Assembly: GCA_023078555.1 (NCBI GenBank)
Contig: CM041204.1
Coordinates: 34,923-98,922 of the forward strand
Source: Ulva prolifera
Lineage: Eukaryota; Chlorophyta; Ulvophyceae; Ulvales; Ulvaceae
DNA length: 64,000 nt
Reading direction: 5' to 3'
In this document: in pieces, positions 1-11,765 of the stretch
How positions within the stretch are numbered: the stretch's first letter is position 1
Layout: every line of letters begins with the position of its first letter
Program-made: the position numbers and the translations under genes
Notes under the pieces: generated by a model
Databases searched by the model: none
Seen by the model: only the letters and a program-made list of their open reading frames with translations
Told to the model about the DNA's origin: nothing

Positions 1-352
1 GCAGCAGTGTGGAGGTGCACGAGAATCATGGGAGAAGTGGTAGCATCAGGCGATGTCAGGTCGCACGAGCACAGGCTCGAGCGGCACAACAGCGATATCT
101 TCCGTCTTACTTCTTCTGTGCATATAGATGTGTGTCATGTAAAGTAAACTAAAAGAATTTAGTGAGCCGTATCCTGATGAGGAAATTGACACCTCCAAAT
201 CAATGGGACCACGTGTGCCGTGTACAGGGAGGTTCGCACCACTCTTGGCACCGGCGTGCCTCCCCATAACACATGTCAGAGCTCTGCAGGAGGCAATTCT
301 GGCGCAGACATGCTCCCGTGGAGACGGGGGGCGGCAGGGGGGAGGGGCGCAC

Positions 353-1434
353 ATGGCTCGGGGAGGAAGCACTTGGTGAGGAACACCTCCGCATCGAAGA
401 ACGGCTGCAGGTCTCCCGCCCTGGTGAACAGGTTCTTGCCAAACAGAGTACAGCTGCACGCACACCGGGGCTGTTATGCTTATGGGCATAGCGTGAACGG
501 GGCTGTGCTCACATGCATCCATGATACGTGATGTCTGACATCCAGGAGGCCTGAAGCAGGAAAGGGCAGGGCCGCACTCGCCGTCGACTGACTCATTGAA
601 CACAAAGCAGTCCTCGTTTGCCTGGCATGCTCCGAGGCAGTTGGTATCTAATTGGTAATCAAGTTGGTCAGCGTAGAAGAAGTCCAGTTCAATGTCGTCA
701 TTATCCGCATTCCTGCCAGCTGACAGTCCACCAAGTCGCAGATTGATGACTGTTGGATCACACGCCGGGGGCTCTGCAGGTCAGTGCGGATAATTTGAAT
801 AGTGCAGTGTGCCTTGCCATGGCTAATGGCCTCCATAGCAAGCGTGAATGGCCGTTGAGGGCGCGCATTGTGATTGTACAGTACCGGACATGGAACAGCC
901 AGCAGCAGCAGTGGCAGGTCATGACCGTGCATGAGATTCGACCGGTGCACAGTTGGGACAGGTCTGGTCACAAAGATGTACCTGTGACCCCGCTACCTAG
1001 ACTCCTACGACTCCTATGCTATTCATCTTATAATCTGTGCATACGTGTGCTGAAAACAAATTTGCTAGAATTGGGCGCACATGCCTAGGGCATTACACAG
1101 CTGCTGTTATACAGCTGCTGTCCCCGACAATGCCCAGAGTGCAATGAGACACTGATGATGATATTATGCGGGCGCAGCCTAAAAGCATTGTGAGGATGTC
1201 ATGATGTGGACGCCTCCTGCGTTCGAAAATCACCCATGCAAGTGAGGACCGCTCCACTGGGCCACGATGCAGGGATCCTCTGACTTTTGGGTCGACACTG
1301 GCTGAATGAGGAGGTTTTCTCGACACACTGGTCATCCTCACTGCAGCAAGGCCTGATTGTTCCAGAGGCAAGTCCTTCGCCAGCGCACTTTTGCCACCTC
1401 CCGACGCATTGGCCATTGCAAGTCAAGTCCTGAC
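353..1434 (-). CDS. CBM1-like/PAN-like modular protein, array copy V (3' end outside window)
   Basis: Three exons are visible. C is 1234-1434, A is about 530-773 and B is 353-470; the D exon would lie before base 1. C has the fungal-type cellulose-binding layout: W-x2-C-A-G-E-G, a CC pair, then FSQC. That is the CBM1 spacing, with Phe replacing the usual Tyr. A begins ACDP and contains C-x3-C-x5-CFxF, a PAN/Apple-like pattern. B is a 39-residue Cys-rich piece ending FLPEP. Junction phases agree: C starts after a TAG acceptor in phase 1, B runs 0 to 1. The family parallel is CBM1 plus PAN in oomycete cellulose-binding lectins; a polysaccharide-binding secreted role is inferred. The 5' exon with any signal peptide was not located. 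Confidence 0.6.
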
Positions 1435-2572
1435 CTACACATATGCAGGCGTTGATGCAGAAGAATAATGGAGGGCGGCAAAAGTTTCTTACATATATCG
1501 CTGCAAATGGAAAACTGTGCGCAGTTTGCGCTGCCGAGGAAAATTGGTCACAAGCGTGTACATCGCTGCTTTCGTCGCTGGAAATTGCTCAACGCGAGAT
1601 ATCGTGCCTCCAGAACAATCTCATGCATCTAAAAGTATGTTTATGTCAGCCTGTGTTCACTCAACAGATTGGCCGCGGCTATGGAGCCACGCACACAGCG
1701 CGATTGCGGAGCAGCAGCAGCACCTATCACCACCTTCAACCTGAACAGCAGTGCTGCAGCTGCGATGGACACAAAAAGTTGCCGCATGACTAGCTGCACT
1801 GGCCTCTACCTACATATGGTCTGGTACATTGAAAAATTCCATGCGCTGGCTGTGCAGTGCCTGGAATACACACGAGTGGCAAGGGAGAAGATGCGGCAGA
1901 GGCTGTGACCATAGCCGTGGTGCCGTAGAATCTTTACCTTGACCGGATTTTGATGTGGACCTCACGTGTTTTCTCAAGTGCAATTTGCAAGCGCGGCCGA
2001 TTGTTCGAGCACAGTCAATTGTGTGATCGCATGCGGCCGATGTACTCCCACATATAGCGACCTGAAAGTGAAATCGATGTCATCTTTGCAAAATGCTTTA
2101 GGGCTCGCATCACGAACCTTTGTTTCAGGCGTGCGAGTTGCTTTACTGTTCGCGCGCGACCGATGCGCAGTTCGTTCGATTGGGCGGCAGGTGGTCCTTG
2201 TGTGCACTTTGCCGTAAGCTACTGGTCCATAGCATGTGCTACAATTTAGCATGTATTCCACTCTTCTGCTCTGTCTTGATAATTTACGGGCGTCGCTCAC
2301 GAGCGCCCAGGCCATGTCATGCGCAATCGTGCCACCGTAATTCTGCTTGCAGAGCATATGCATGCTCCATAACATATGTGTAGGGGTGCAATCGCGTGGC
2401 CCGCCTAATTCGCTGCTGGGCTGACCTGTGCTCGCTGTGCGCAAGCAGAAGTGGGCGGAGCTGGGTGGGGGTTTCACTTGCAATTGACCACATCCGGCGA
2501 GGAAATTGGACACAGATTCCACAGCCTTGGCCGCGGAGCATGGTTCACTGGACAATTGATGCATCTCCAGCT

Positions 2573-3490
2573 GTTTATGCCCACAGCTTGCCATCGAGGA
2601 TCACGGGGACCTGGAACTCCAGTCATGCAAGCACGTATACAAGGTGGAAGGATCCCACCACTGCCAGCACTGTCAAAATCTGAGATGGGAGTACCTTGAG
2701 TATGGTCTTTGCACAGGTGTTGTGGTCTACGGGCTTCAATATCTCATGAGCAGGAGAGCAATTTGAAGCTTCCATGACGCACCGGCCTGGTGGCTGGTGC
2801 TCGTGCCATGGATGCTTCGTGAGGCTGTCCTCCAGAATGCTGATGGCTTGCGAGCGTAGCAAGCCAGGTCCAGACGCCTTGATAGTATGCATACTCGCAG
2901 GTCCTCTTGATGTTTGCACCAGCGCAGTCAGTGCAGGCCTTGCAGTACTGAGCAAGTGGTGGTGTGGTGGTGTGACGCCTGCGGTACATTCCTGCTCTGG
3001 GTGTTTGGTCTTCAGCCGAGAATCACAGGAACACCAGCACCACTCCGCAAAAGTGCGGGAATCAGCGTGATTGCAGCAGTGTAGTTTCCCTGGCATCTAA
3101 CATGCCACCACGAGGTGACTACAATCGCCTGCAGATGTCCTGTGATGTGCTTCGTCAGACCAAGGCAGTACACGTTGCATCCATGATCCAGACAAACACA
3201 GTATGTCAGTAAGGCTGTGGTGTCATGGCTGTTTCAATTGCCGCTCGGGGTACTGCTGATGTGACAGTGAGTCATGGCACAAGCTTCACGGGCAGATGCC
3301 ACATCTACACTGACATGTGACAGGATTTCGTGAGGAACACATTGAAATGCTGCTCCCGCATTGCCAACACCCGTTTACAACATCCTATCGAGAACTCATC
3401 TTTGCTTCTGTGTATCCATTCTGCCAGAAGATGCTTAGACTTGCACCAGACTCAGCAAGACCATACATGTACATAGAGCATCCTTTCATC
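2573..3490 (-). repeat. Duplicated upstream segment of array (copy 1)
   Basis: This stretch aligns by eye over about 0.9 kb with 8244-9110, with shared blocks such as the region around 2740 matching 8380 and around 3010 matching 8620. It lies between the D exon of copy IV and the C exon of copy V, so it is the presumed promoter and 5'-exon region of copy V. On the minus strand both copies carry a short C-x-CSC motif followed by LKTK; a third, weaker match is at 7049-7250. A coding first exon may be hidden here, but I could not define its start. Confidence 0.55.
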
Positions 3491-3866
3491 GGCAGATCCA
3501 ACACAAACTGTACTAAAAGCATGCAACTCGAGGCGAATTCACCTGCCCACAATACTTTCCAGCTTGACATCTGTCTTCCGCAACGCCCCAATTGTAACCC
3601 GCCTGCCCGGCAAGCATACACGTGCACACACTCACTGACATAACATTTGGCAGTACCAGCGAATCAAACAGGGACCGCTATATTTGCCAGGTCACTTGGA
3701 TCACCAGAACACTGCTCTCCTACCATACCAAACAAAAACTGTCGCCTCACCTTGCTCAAGCATCATGTACGATTCCTCAACACACCGTACCGCCCACTAC
3801 ATCTATGTCAGACACACCTGCGACTACACCGCATAACGCAGATGAATTCACTGCGTAGGAGCAGCG

Positions 3867-5944
3867 CTACAGGCAGGCCTCAATGCTGTACACCTGCGGG
3901 AGCTCGTCGAGGAGGTCGCTGCGGTAGTTGCGCGTGCCGGGGCCGCGGGGGTACAGCAGCGTGACGCGTTCGGACGCCGCGTCAATCGCAAACCCGATGC
4001 AGCCGCCGAGGCGGTCGCGGTTCAGGCGGCACGCGTTGATCGCGGCCGTGAGGGTGTAGTCCGCGGGGGTGACGGAGAAGGAGCTGAAGTCGCTGTTCGC
4101 GTCCATCTGGTGGAACAGGCCGTCGGTGGCGGTGAGGGGGTTCACCAGCCGCACCTCCCGCGTCGCTGGGTCGCACACTGCACGGCAGCACACACACCGA
4201 TCAGTGGCCTCTCGCCAGAAGAACATGAACCATGTGGCCGGATGGCGGATTTTACGAGGGTGTGTGTTGGCCCGTGGACAGGTGGCATTGTGAGGCCTTG
4301 CTTGGATCTACTGCTGCTGATCGCTCGCGGTCGGAGGGGTCAGTCACGTGGAAGCAGAGGAGCTGGTGCATGACCCGCGGCAAGCGAGTGTGGCCTCAGG
4401 TGATGGCGCCCCAGGTGGTGTGCATGCGATCTATGCATGCACTCATGTTGACGTAGTCATTCGTGCCACAGACAGCGGAAACAAGCGCAGCATGACACTG
4501 ATCTGGTGCGGTGCGGGCGTCGCAGTGGTCGAACGCAACAGCAGAGTTTATTCCTGTGGTCAGTTTCACGGATGGCAAGGGCACAAAGCCCTAGCAAATG
4601 GAGACAGCATGAAAGAATGGCAGTACACAGTGGCGCAAGGTCGAGAAGAAGGGGCGTACGTGGCTCCGGGAGGAAGCACTTGGTGAGGAAGATCTCCGAA
4701 TCGAAGAACGGCTGCAGGTCGCCGGCGGTGGTGAAGAGGTTCTTCCTGAACAGAGTGCAGCTGCACGGACACCGGGACTGTTGGGGCCGTGCCGGTGATC
4801 ACATCCACGGCCGCAATGGTGTCGGTCATAGAGCCCAGACACACAAATGAATAACAGATGAGCAACTCATCATGCCTATGTTCCAGGTCTGATCATAATG
4901 ACAGGGATGAGTGAATGTGGAGGAGGTAGGGAGCTCTGGCACACACTGTATGCTGTCGGGCAGCGTCCGGATGCTGAAGGCAATTGTTGGATGTTCTGGG
5001 CGACAGGGCAGGAATATTGAGAAAGAATGACATGGCTGTGCTTCAGCACCACATCTGGTTCAGCGGCCAACCGCTGCAGCATGTTGCCGGATCAGTCACT
5101 GGATCCGGTGATGATGCAGAGCAGCGTTCGTAGCTGCGCACGCAGAGGGAGCGAGAGTCAAATGTGTGGGACTTAAGAAACCCTGTCGGAGGAGTAGTCA
5201 AAGGGGCAGGTACTGGCAATCACTGGTGCAGAGGGAGGGGCAGCTCACTCAAGGTCGACTGACTCGTTCATGGCAAAGCAGTCCTCGTTGTCTAGGCACT
5301 CCTGCAGGCAGGTGGTGCCTGCGAAGTCGAGCTCATCTGCGAAGATGAATGCCAGCAAGATGCGGCCGTTAGTTGCAAACCTGCCGGCTGACAGGCCGCT
5401 GAGCCGGGCGACGATTGTCGTCGGGTCACACGCTGGGGGATCTGCATAGCGGTGCAGTGAGATGTGATGGCCGTGCTGCGAAAGAGGTCATGACCGTGTG
5501 CTAGAACGTCACTTTTGAACACTACAGCGAATCATAGTGGACAGCGGCGGATCGCAATTTGGGACTGTGCAGTTGTGTGCATGTGTGTGATCACCCTTGC
5601 ACTGCTTGGCGCCCTGAGTCTGCTGCTTGCTTAAGTCCTACCGCAGTATGCTCAAAGTCACGAAGCATGTACCTTTACGAAATTCCCATGACCACCAGAC
5701 ATGCGGCCCAGTGTCTACATGCTTGTCGCTGTCCAGGACATACCGGTGCAGCTGAGGATGTCTCCGCTGGGCCAAGATGCAGGGACGTCCTGAGATACTG
5801 GCCGACACTGGCTGAATGCGGTAGTTTTCTGCACGCAATGGTCATCTTCGCTGCAGCAAGGCCGCATCGTTCCTGATGCGATCCCTTCGCCAGCACATTT
5901 CTTCCAGGTTGCTACGCACGAGCCGCTGCAGACCAAGTCTTGAC
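3867..5944 (-). CDS. CBM1-like/PAN-like modular protein, array copy IV
   Basis: All four modules are present: C 5744-5944, A about 5245-5441, B 4660-4777, D 3867-4177. C carries CSGSC, W-x2-C-A-G-E-G, CC and FSQC (CBM1-like). D begins CDPATREV, contains INACRLNRDRLGGCIGFAID (PAN-like) and ends YSIEACL followed by TAG, the same stop position as in copies I and III, so D is the true C-terminus. Acceptors and donors fit: ACAG before B, GTACGC after B, GCAG before D. The A exon reads into TGA where the other copies have the last conserved Cys; a donor GTGAGC overlaps this point, so either splicing removes it or the copy is broken. A secreted cellulose- or glycan-binding role is inferred. Confidence 0.6.
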
Positions 5945-7772
5945 CTACAGTTTAACAGATTGAGGGACATGTTGTGCGACACTGCGGCGGTACCGTATAA
6001 ACGCAACTGAACAGCGTCACGCTGACGTGCTGATATGGACAATATTCCTTACGTTCGGCCGGGCGAGAACAGATGTATGTGGTAGGTCCCCATTGAATGC
6101 AGCAAATGCCCTGATCGGTTGTGGGAGACTTGCCGTACACCCTTGATCACTTTGCATGTGTGGCATCAACATGTCGCATCGATGGTATTCATTCCTGTCT
6201 CGAGAGAAGCACCTGTCACCACGGTCAAAGTCAACACAGCTGCAGCGGCAAACACCGAGACAGCCTGCATGTTGTAGCTTGATGCCTTCAACCTGCACGC
6301 AGCAAGGAGTACACCCTCTGCCTGTGAAGTGCTGGAGGGATCTCATGTTTGAGCAGCGCAGGCACTGTCAGCTTGCCAGGTAGCCGATGACGGACTGCAC
6401 CTTGATACCTTCAGACTCTGTGTAAATGGGGACAGCTTGACGTAGATGTTGATGATGTGTGAGCTCGGGTTTATGCAGTACTTGACAATCTCACGCACGT
6501 CTGTCCTGATGTTTTCAATTGATGGACTTACTGTGCGTTTCCGCGATATATAAACACATGCGGTAATCGCTGGGTCATGCTCTGCAACCTGAGGCTCGCA
6601 TCGCGATGGCAGGTACCATTTCTGTGATAAAATTTCGCTATGCGGTCCGCGATGCTCCGACTCGCGCGCTCCTGCTGTCGTGTCACAGCCTTTCAAAGGC
6701 AACTTGTCGTCTTTAAATTGCATTCGTAAATACTTGGTGTATTCATGATCGCAGTCTGCTGCGCACCAGAGCATGACCGTGGGGTAGTGTCAATCATTCA
6801 ACCGAGTCTTCGTCTGCGTAGAGTTTGCGCTTTCTTGGACATTGTTCTTGGACATCAATTTGTTCAAATAAAATAGGTGACTTCTGTTGTCAAGCCAACT
6901 CATGACAGTGAGGATTGTGGCTCGATTCGTTGGAGCGTCTCCATTAGGCTTGAGGGGTCAGGTTGTCAGACTGCCCACATGTTCTCCAGCTGCACCACAC
7001 CGGAAGGCACCAACATGTACACGTTAGGCTCAGTTGAACCAGCCAGCCCTAGGACAATGCACAGCCGGCGTACACTTGCCTGCAGTGTATGTAGTACAGC
7101 ATTGGGCATGTGCAAGTGAATCCAAACAGAGCTGTCCAGTGCGGATCGTTTGTTGGGTTACAGTCTGCGTTCCTGACTTGCAGTTTGTTTATGGAATCAC
7201 AGGAACAACATTTCAATGCTTGACAGCCAACAGCACAAACATGCATGATGACATGCACACGCATACACCCAGGCATGCTCCCGAGGCCCCCACAACCAGG
7301 GCACCCTGCGCATGGCCACAAGCGGCTCACAACAAACATCAGCAAAGGAAACCCACAAACCAAGGATCGTGCTACAGCATGAAACTACGATGTGCTACCA
7401 GCGGCCTACCACATCTCCACACCCAGCCCATCAGGACACAGATTTGAGGCCACACAGCGATGAGCTCCAGCTCACCCTGGGCCACCGACCCAGTGTGACA
7501 CCATGACAATGCCTCAATCGGGCTGTACTCTATTGCTCCCGCTTCAAAGGAACCCTAAACAGTGCCCTGAAATAGGACTGCCACAGCTTGTGAGGGCTTG
7601 TGACCACAACTTGTGACCACAACACGTGAGGGCTAAATGAGGACTGCGCAACACAGCAGAGCCTCAGCCACGCCTTGCTTGCGACTCTGCATGTGCCCCG
7701 GCCCTCCCCTAAGCCCACACCCTGCACCGCCCTGTGCACACGCAGGCCAAGCTCGGATGCGGAACACCCCAG
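5945..7772. other. Spacer between array copies III and IV
   Basis: No complete gene is seen. On the minus strand 7049-7250 has a weak match to the upstream segments at 2573-3490 and 8244-9110, including a CCSCDS motif, so this is probably the 5' region of copy IV. The remaining sequence has short open frames only, with no recognisable domain. Confidence 0.4.
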
Positions 7773-8087
7773 CTACGGGCAGTCCTCGATGTTGTACACC
7801 TTCGGGTTGACGCCGTTGTAGTCGATGGTGAGCGGCCCGCGGGGGTACAACAGCGTGACTGTGGTGTCCGTGCGGGCCGGGGTGAGGCGGCTCAACCACA
7901 AAACCGATGCAGCGGCCGGGGCGGCCGTCGTTGAGGCGGCAGGCGTTGATGCCGGCGGTGATGGCGTTCGAGGCATCCGTGAGGAAGAAGTTGGCGGCGT
8001 CAAAGTCGAAGAACTGCTGGTGGGGCCCGCCGTCGGCGGGTTCGATGGAGTTCACCTGGCGCACCTCCCGCGTCGCCGGGTCACACA
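7773..8087 (-). pseudogene. Array copy III: isolated D exon, frameshifted
   Basis: Only the C-terminal D module remains. It starts after a GCAG acceptor with VCDPATREVRQVNS, keeps INACRLNDG and CIGFVVE, then changes frame before VTLLYPRG and ends YNIEDCP-TAG. The single-base frame change lies near 7880-7890. No C, A or B exon exists between this D and the D exon of copy II at 9.7 kb; instead the duplicated upstream segment (8244-9110) sits directly before it. This looks like an internal deletion of C-A-B followed by decay. Confidence 0.65.
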
Positions 8088-8243
8088 CTGCATGCTGGTA
8101 CACCCTCTCTGTGACACTGAATGCATGGGGTCTGTGGCCGGGGGTGTACGTGCCGCCCCGAGCCGCACATCGCAGGCCGGCACGCTCTCTCAGCACAGCA
8201 CGGTGCCCATGAATTGCAATGATCGATGTTGTATTGCAATCCG

Positions 8244-9110
8244 TTTGCCTGTTTGCCTGACGCCTGTGTTCGAGTCACGCGGACCTGGGTGTCCAGTCAC
8301 GCAAGCGACAATTGTACAAAGTGTGATGGGCAGTGTAATTGTTGTACAGCTGGTGTGGTCCATGAGCTTCAGAATCCCATGAGCAGGAGGGCAATACGGT
8401 CTTTTCACAGTACAACCTGCCACAGAATGTTGATGGCTTGCGAACATGGCATGCCAGGACTAGACGCCTGAACACGCACTTATACTATGCATGCTCATAG
8501 ATGCTCTCTTCTTTGGCTCTGGCGCATTCGGTGTAGGCCGTGTAGTGCCGCGATGACTGAAATGGTGGTGTATGGCACACCTCTAGCCCATTCCCAGCTC
8601 TGACTGTTCGCTGTTTGGTCTTGAGTACAGATCCACAAGAACACAAGCACTGCTCCACGAGAGTACGGACTGCAGCCTGATTGCGAAATCTATTCCTGGA
8701 ACTCACTTGTACCCAAAAACACGGGTGGACTACACTTGCCTGCAAAGGTTCCGTGATGCACTGCCTTCGTCCGACCCATGCAGTACGTGTATTACCCACG
8801 ATCCAGACAAGCCTGTACTTCTGTGAGGCTGCGTTGTAATCGCTGCTTAGACTACCACTCGGCACTGTGCATGTCAGAAGGTGCACGAGAAGAGGCTACA
8901 ATGCCACGGTTTTTGATTAACACAGTAGAGTGCTGTTTATGGCCGCACTGGCATTACAATCATCCTATCGAGCAATCATATTCGCTATTGTGTATTGGCT
9001 CGACTAGAAGCCTTGACTTGCTTCTGGTCGAGCAAAGAAACAGATGCTTGGACTTGCACCAGACTCTGCAAGAGCGTACATCTATGTGGAAACTGGTACT
9101 GTGCCAAGCC
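8244..9110 (-). repeat. Duplicated upstream segment of array (copy 2)
   Basis: This is the counterpart of 2573-3490. It lies immediately upstream of the orphan D exon of copy III, in the same orientation and with the same block order, which supports the deletion model for copy III. Confidence 0.55.
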
Positions 9111-9577
9111 CCAATTATTTGCTGTTGGGGCACAAACTTGATGCGCTACTAGACTAGGTGACAGTGCGACGGCAGAAACAGCCTGTTTGCATCACAGGCG
9201 CATGCAGTCAACCACCACTGAGGTTTTCATGCTCCTCTGGCCTGCGACATCACTCTATCGCTGTATTCTACTTGGCAGATGAACAGAAAAATATCCTCAC
9301 TTCTCGCAGGCCTTGTCTCACTCTTGCTGCATACGGCCTCCATCCTGAGGCAACATGAACTTGAATCAAGCCGCACACCCCAGTGTGTGCCTAAACAACA
9401 TGCGCCAGCCCGCATGAGCCTGCCCGCAACTGTTACCAATCCTTTGCGCTACGCCACCCAGGGTCCGTCCACGTTGTTACCGTGCTGTTCCTCCACAGCT
9501 GCGTGCGGATCAGGCGCACGGCCCGTGCCTGTCCCAAGCAACACTTGTGCGGCTGCACCGCAGAGGCGCGCAGACGA

Positions 9578-9672
9578 GTGTTGGGTCGTCAGGCCCGAGC
9601 ACGTGTAACAATTCTGAATATTCAGGTCTAATTTCTGGGTGTAGCCCTGACAATGCTGCAAAGCGACCCGCG
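9578..9672 (-). mobile_element. MITE-like element, ~95 bp, inverted copy
   Basis: Its reverse complement matches the elements at 56589-56686 and 59975-60071. It begins GTGTTGGGTCG on the plus strand and keeps the interior GAATATTC block. The far terminus is degenerate (CGACCCGCGAC). It lies just downstream of the D exon of copy II. Confidence 0.65.
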
Positions 9673-9704
9673 ACTGCGTCTGTGCCGAAGCTAACGCCAG
9701 AGCT

Positions 9705-11765
9705 ACAGCAGCCTCGATGCTGTACAACCTGGGGGGTCTCATCGAGGAGGTCGCTGCGGTAGCGCTTGGTCCTGGGCCCGGCGTTGTACAGAAGAGGTCA
9801 CCTTGTTGCCACGCGTGTCGGTGGCGGCTCGACCGCAAAGCCGATGCAGGCCCGCCGCGACGCGCGCGCTGCAGTCGGCCGCGTTGATGGCCGCCGTGAG
9901 GGTGTAGTTCAGGGGCGTGACGTAGAAGAGGCGGGTGTCTTTGTACGTGTCCATCTGGTGAAAGCCGCCGTCCGGCGCCATGATGGGGTTGATTTGGCGG
10001 ACCTCCCGAGTCTCCGGGGTCACACACTGCATGCCAGCAGAATCTTACAAGAGTCCTGTGCCTTCTCACAAAAGCAGTTGAGGGGTGAAGCACGGGTACG
10101 GGGCACGTGCGTCACTGTAGCCGCAGGGCCGCTGTTGGATGCGATTGGTTGACACGGAAACGTCGGCGCAACGATATAGATGGCCGAGTTGGCATCATCT
10201 GGGAGCAGGGGAACAAGGCGACGGCGGCTGCCGACGGATTGCGAGCGTAATGCTGAGTTTGCGGCGCCTACAACATGCATGAGCGAAGGTGCACAGGTGG
10301 CCAAGTGGACAGTCAAACCCAGGACCGCTGCGCCGCTTCTCAACAAGGCAGTAAGAAGCATGCGCATGGCAGGGAAAGGTAGCACGCAGCGCAAGCCTGA
10401 GTCGGCACAGACTCCATCTTAATGGAAGCAGCAAGAGTTGGGGGGGGAGGGGGGGGAGGCGCACAGGGCTCAGGGAGGAAGCACTTGGTGAGGACGATCT
10501 CCGAATCGAAGAACGGGCTGAGTTTGGCGGCGGTGGTGAAGAGGTTCTTGCCGAACAGAGTGCAGCTGCATGGGCACCGGGGCTGTTGATTACGGGGACG
10601 AACGCGCATACCGACAGACAGGCAGGCGTCGGCATGCAGCACCGTGATGCACATGCAACACCGTCACATGCAGCACCATGATGCACATGCACAGCATGCG
10701 TTCAGGTGATGATGTTCACACTCCAGCTATGTACCAGCCGACCGCTGAAGCAAGTGCTGGAAGAGCCGGCGTGCACAGCAGCTGCTGAGGCGATTGCCTG
10801 CGCGGCAATGGTCACGACCTGGGAATCTGATGTCCATGTCATGCCCGACATCGAGGTCGTGTCCGATATGCTTACACGTAGCGACCGCGAGTCATCCCCT
10901 GCCCTTGTCAGCAACTCGTGTGCACATGGCTGTGGACATGGCCAAGCAGTTCTCCACGTGGAGGACAGCTCACAAAAGACCTACGAGGCGTTCACAGGAG
11001 GTGAACTGGGGGGGTGGCGCACTCTCCATCGACTGTTTCGTCAAATGCAAAGCACTCTTCGTTAGCCTGGCACTCTTGCATGCAGGTGGTGTCCTTGATG
11101 GACAACTCTTCGATGTGGAACTGCTCCAGCTCGATGGCTTCGTTGTCTGCGAATCTCCAGGCAGAGAGCTCAACGAAACGGGCGGCGATGGCTGTCGGAT
11201 CACATGCCGGGGGATCTGCAGACCAGTGCAATACAGTCGTCCATTTTTGTCAGGGCTGATTGACTGCTTGTGACTGCTGTATTCCTGGGTTACTGCAGAT
11301 GGTTCACAACGACCGTGTCAGGACTGTAGAAGAGCGTTTGGGTGTTCATCGTGATTCCAGCAGAGGTTCGCAAGGGCGTGGATGAAAATGCAGAAGGCCA
11401 GTCGTGAGGTCAGCGCTGCTGCTCTTTCGTCGCCAAGATGACAACAACACAAATTTCTCATAGCATGAACCAATCTCAGTCACAAATCTATCACATGAGC
11501 AGTTTGTTTGCTGCTTGATGGCGCAGCTCGGTTCAGGTGTAGTCGGTCACTGTCCGGGACGAACCTGTGCAAGACAAGATGTCTCCGCTTGGCCAAGACG
11601 AAGGGATGACACCGGACTTGGGGCGGCACTGACTGAACTTGGAAGTTTTTTCCACACAGTGATCGTTGTCACTACAGCAAGGCCGCATCGTGCCAGTGGC
11701 GATTCCTTCGCCAGCGCATTTCTTCCAGGTCCCGACGCATGAACCAGTGCAGACCAAGTCTTGAC
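9705..11765 (-). pseudogene. CBM1-like/PAN-like modular protein, array copy II, D exon damaged
   Basis: C (11565-11765) is intact, with CTGSC, W-x2-C-A-G-E-G, CC and FSQC. A (11007-11215) is intact, with ACDPTAIAARF and C-x3-C-x5-CFAF. B (10465-10582) is intact, with ACAG acceptor and donor GTGCGC after FLPEP. D (about 9705-10026) starts normally (ETREVRQINP, FHQM, YTLTAAINA), but the conserved CR-L-x-GGCIGF segment is spread over different frames, and the terminal YSIEA block is shifted so the conserved stop is lost. Upstream exons are intact and the C-terminal module is frame-broken, so this is a recently disabled copy or carries assembly indels. Confidence 0.6.
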
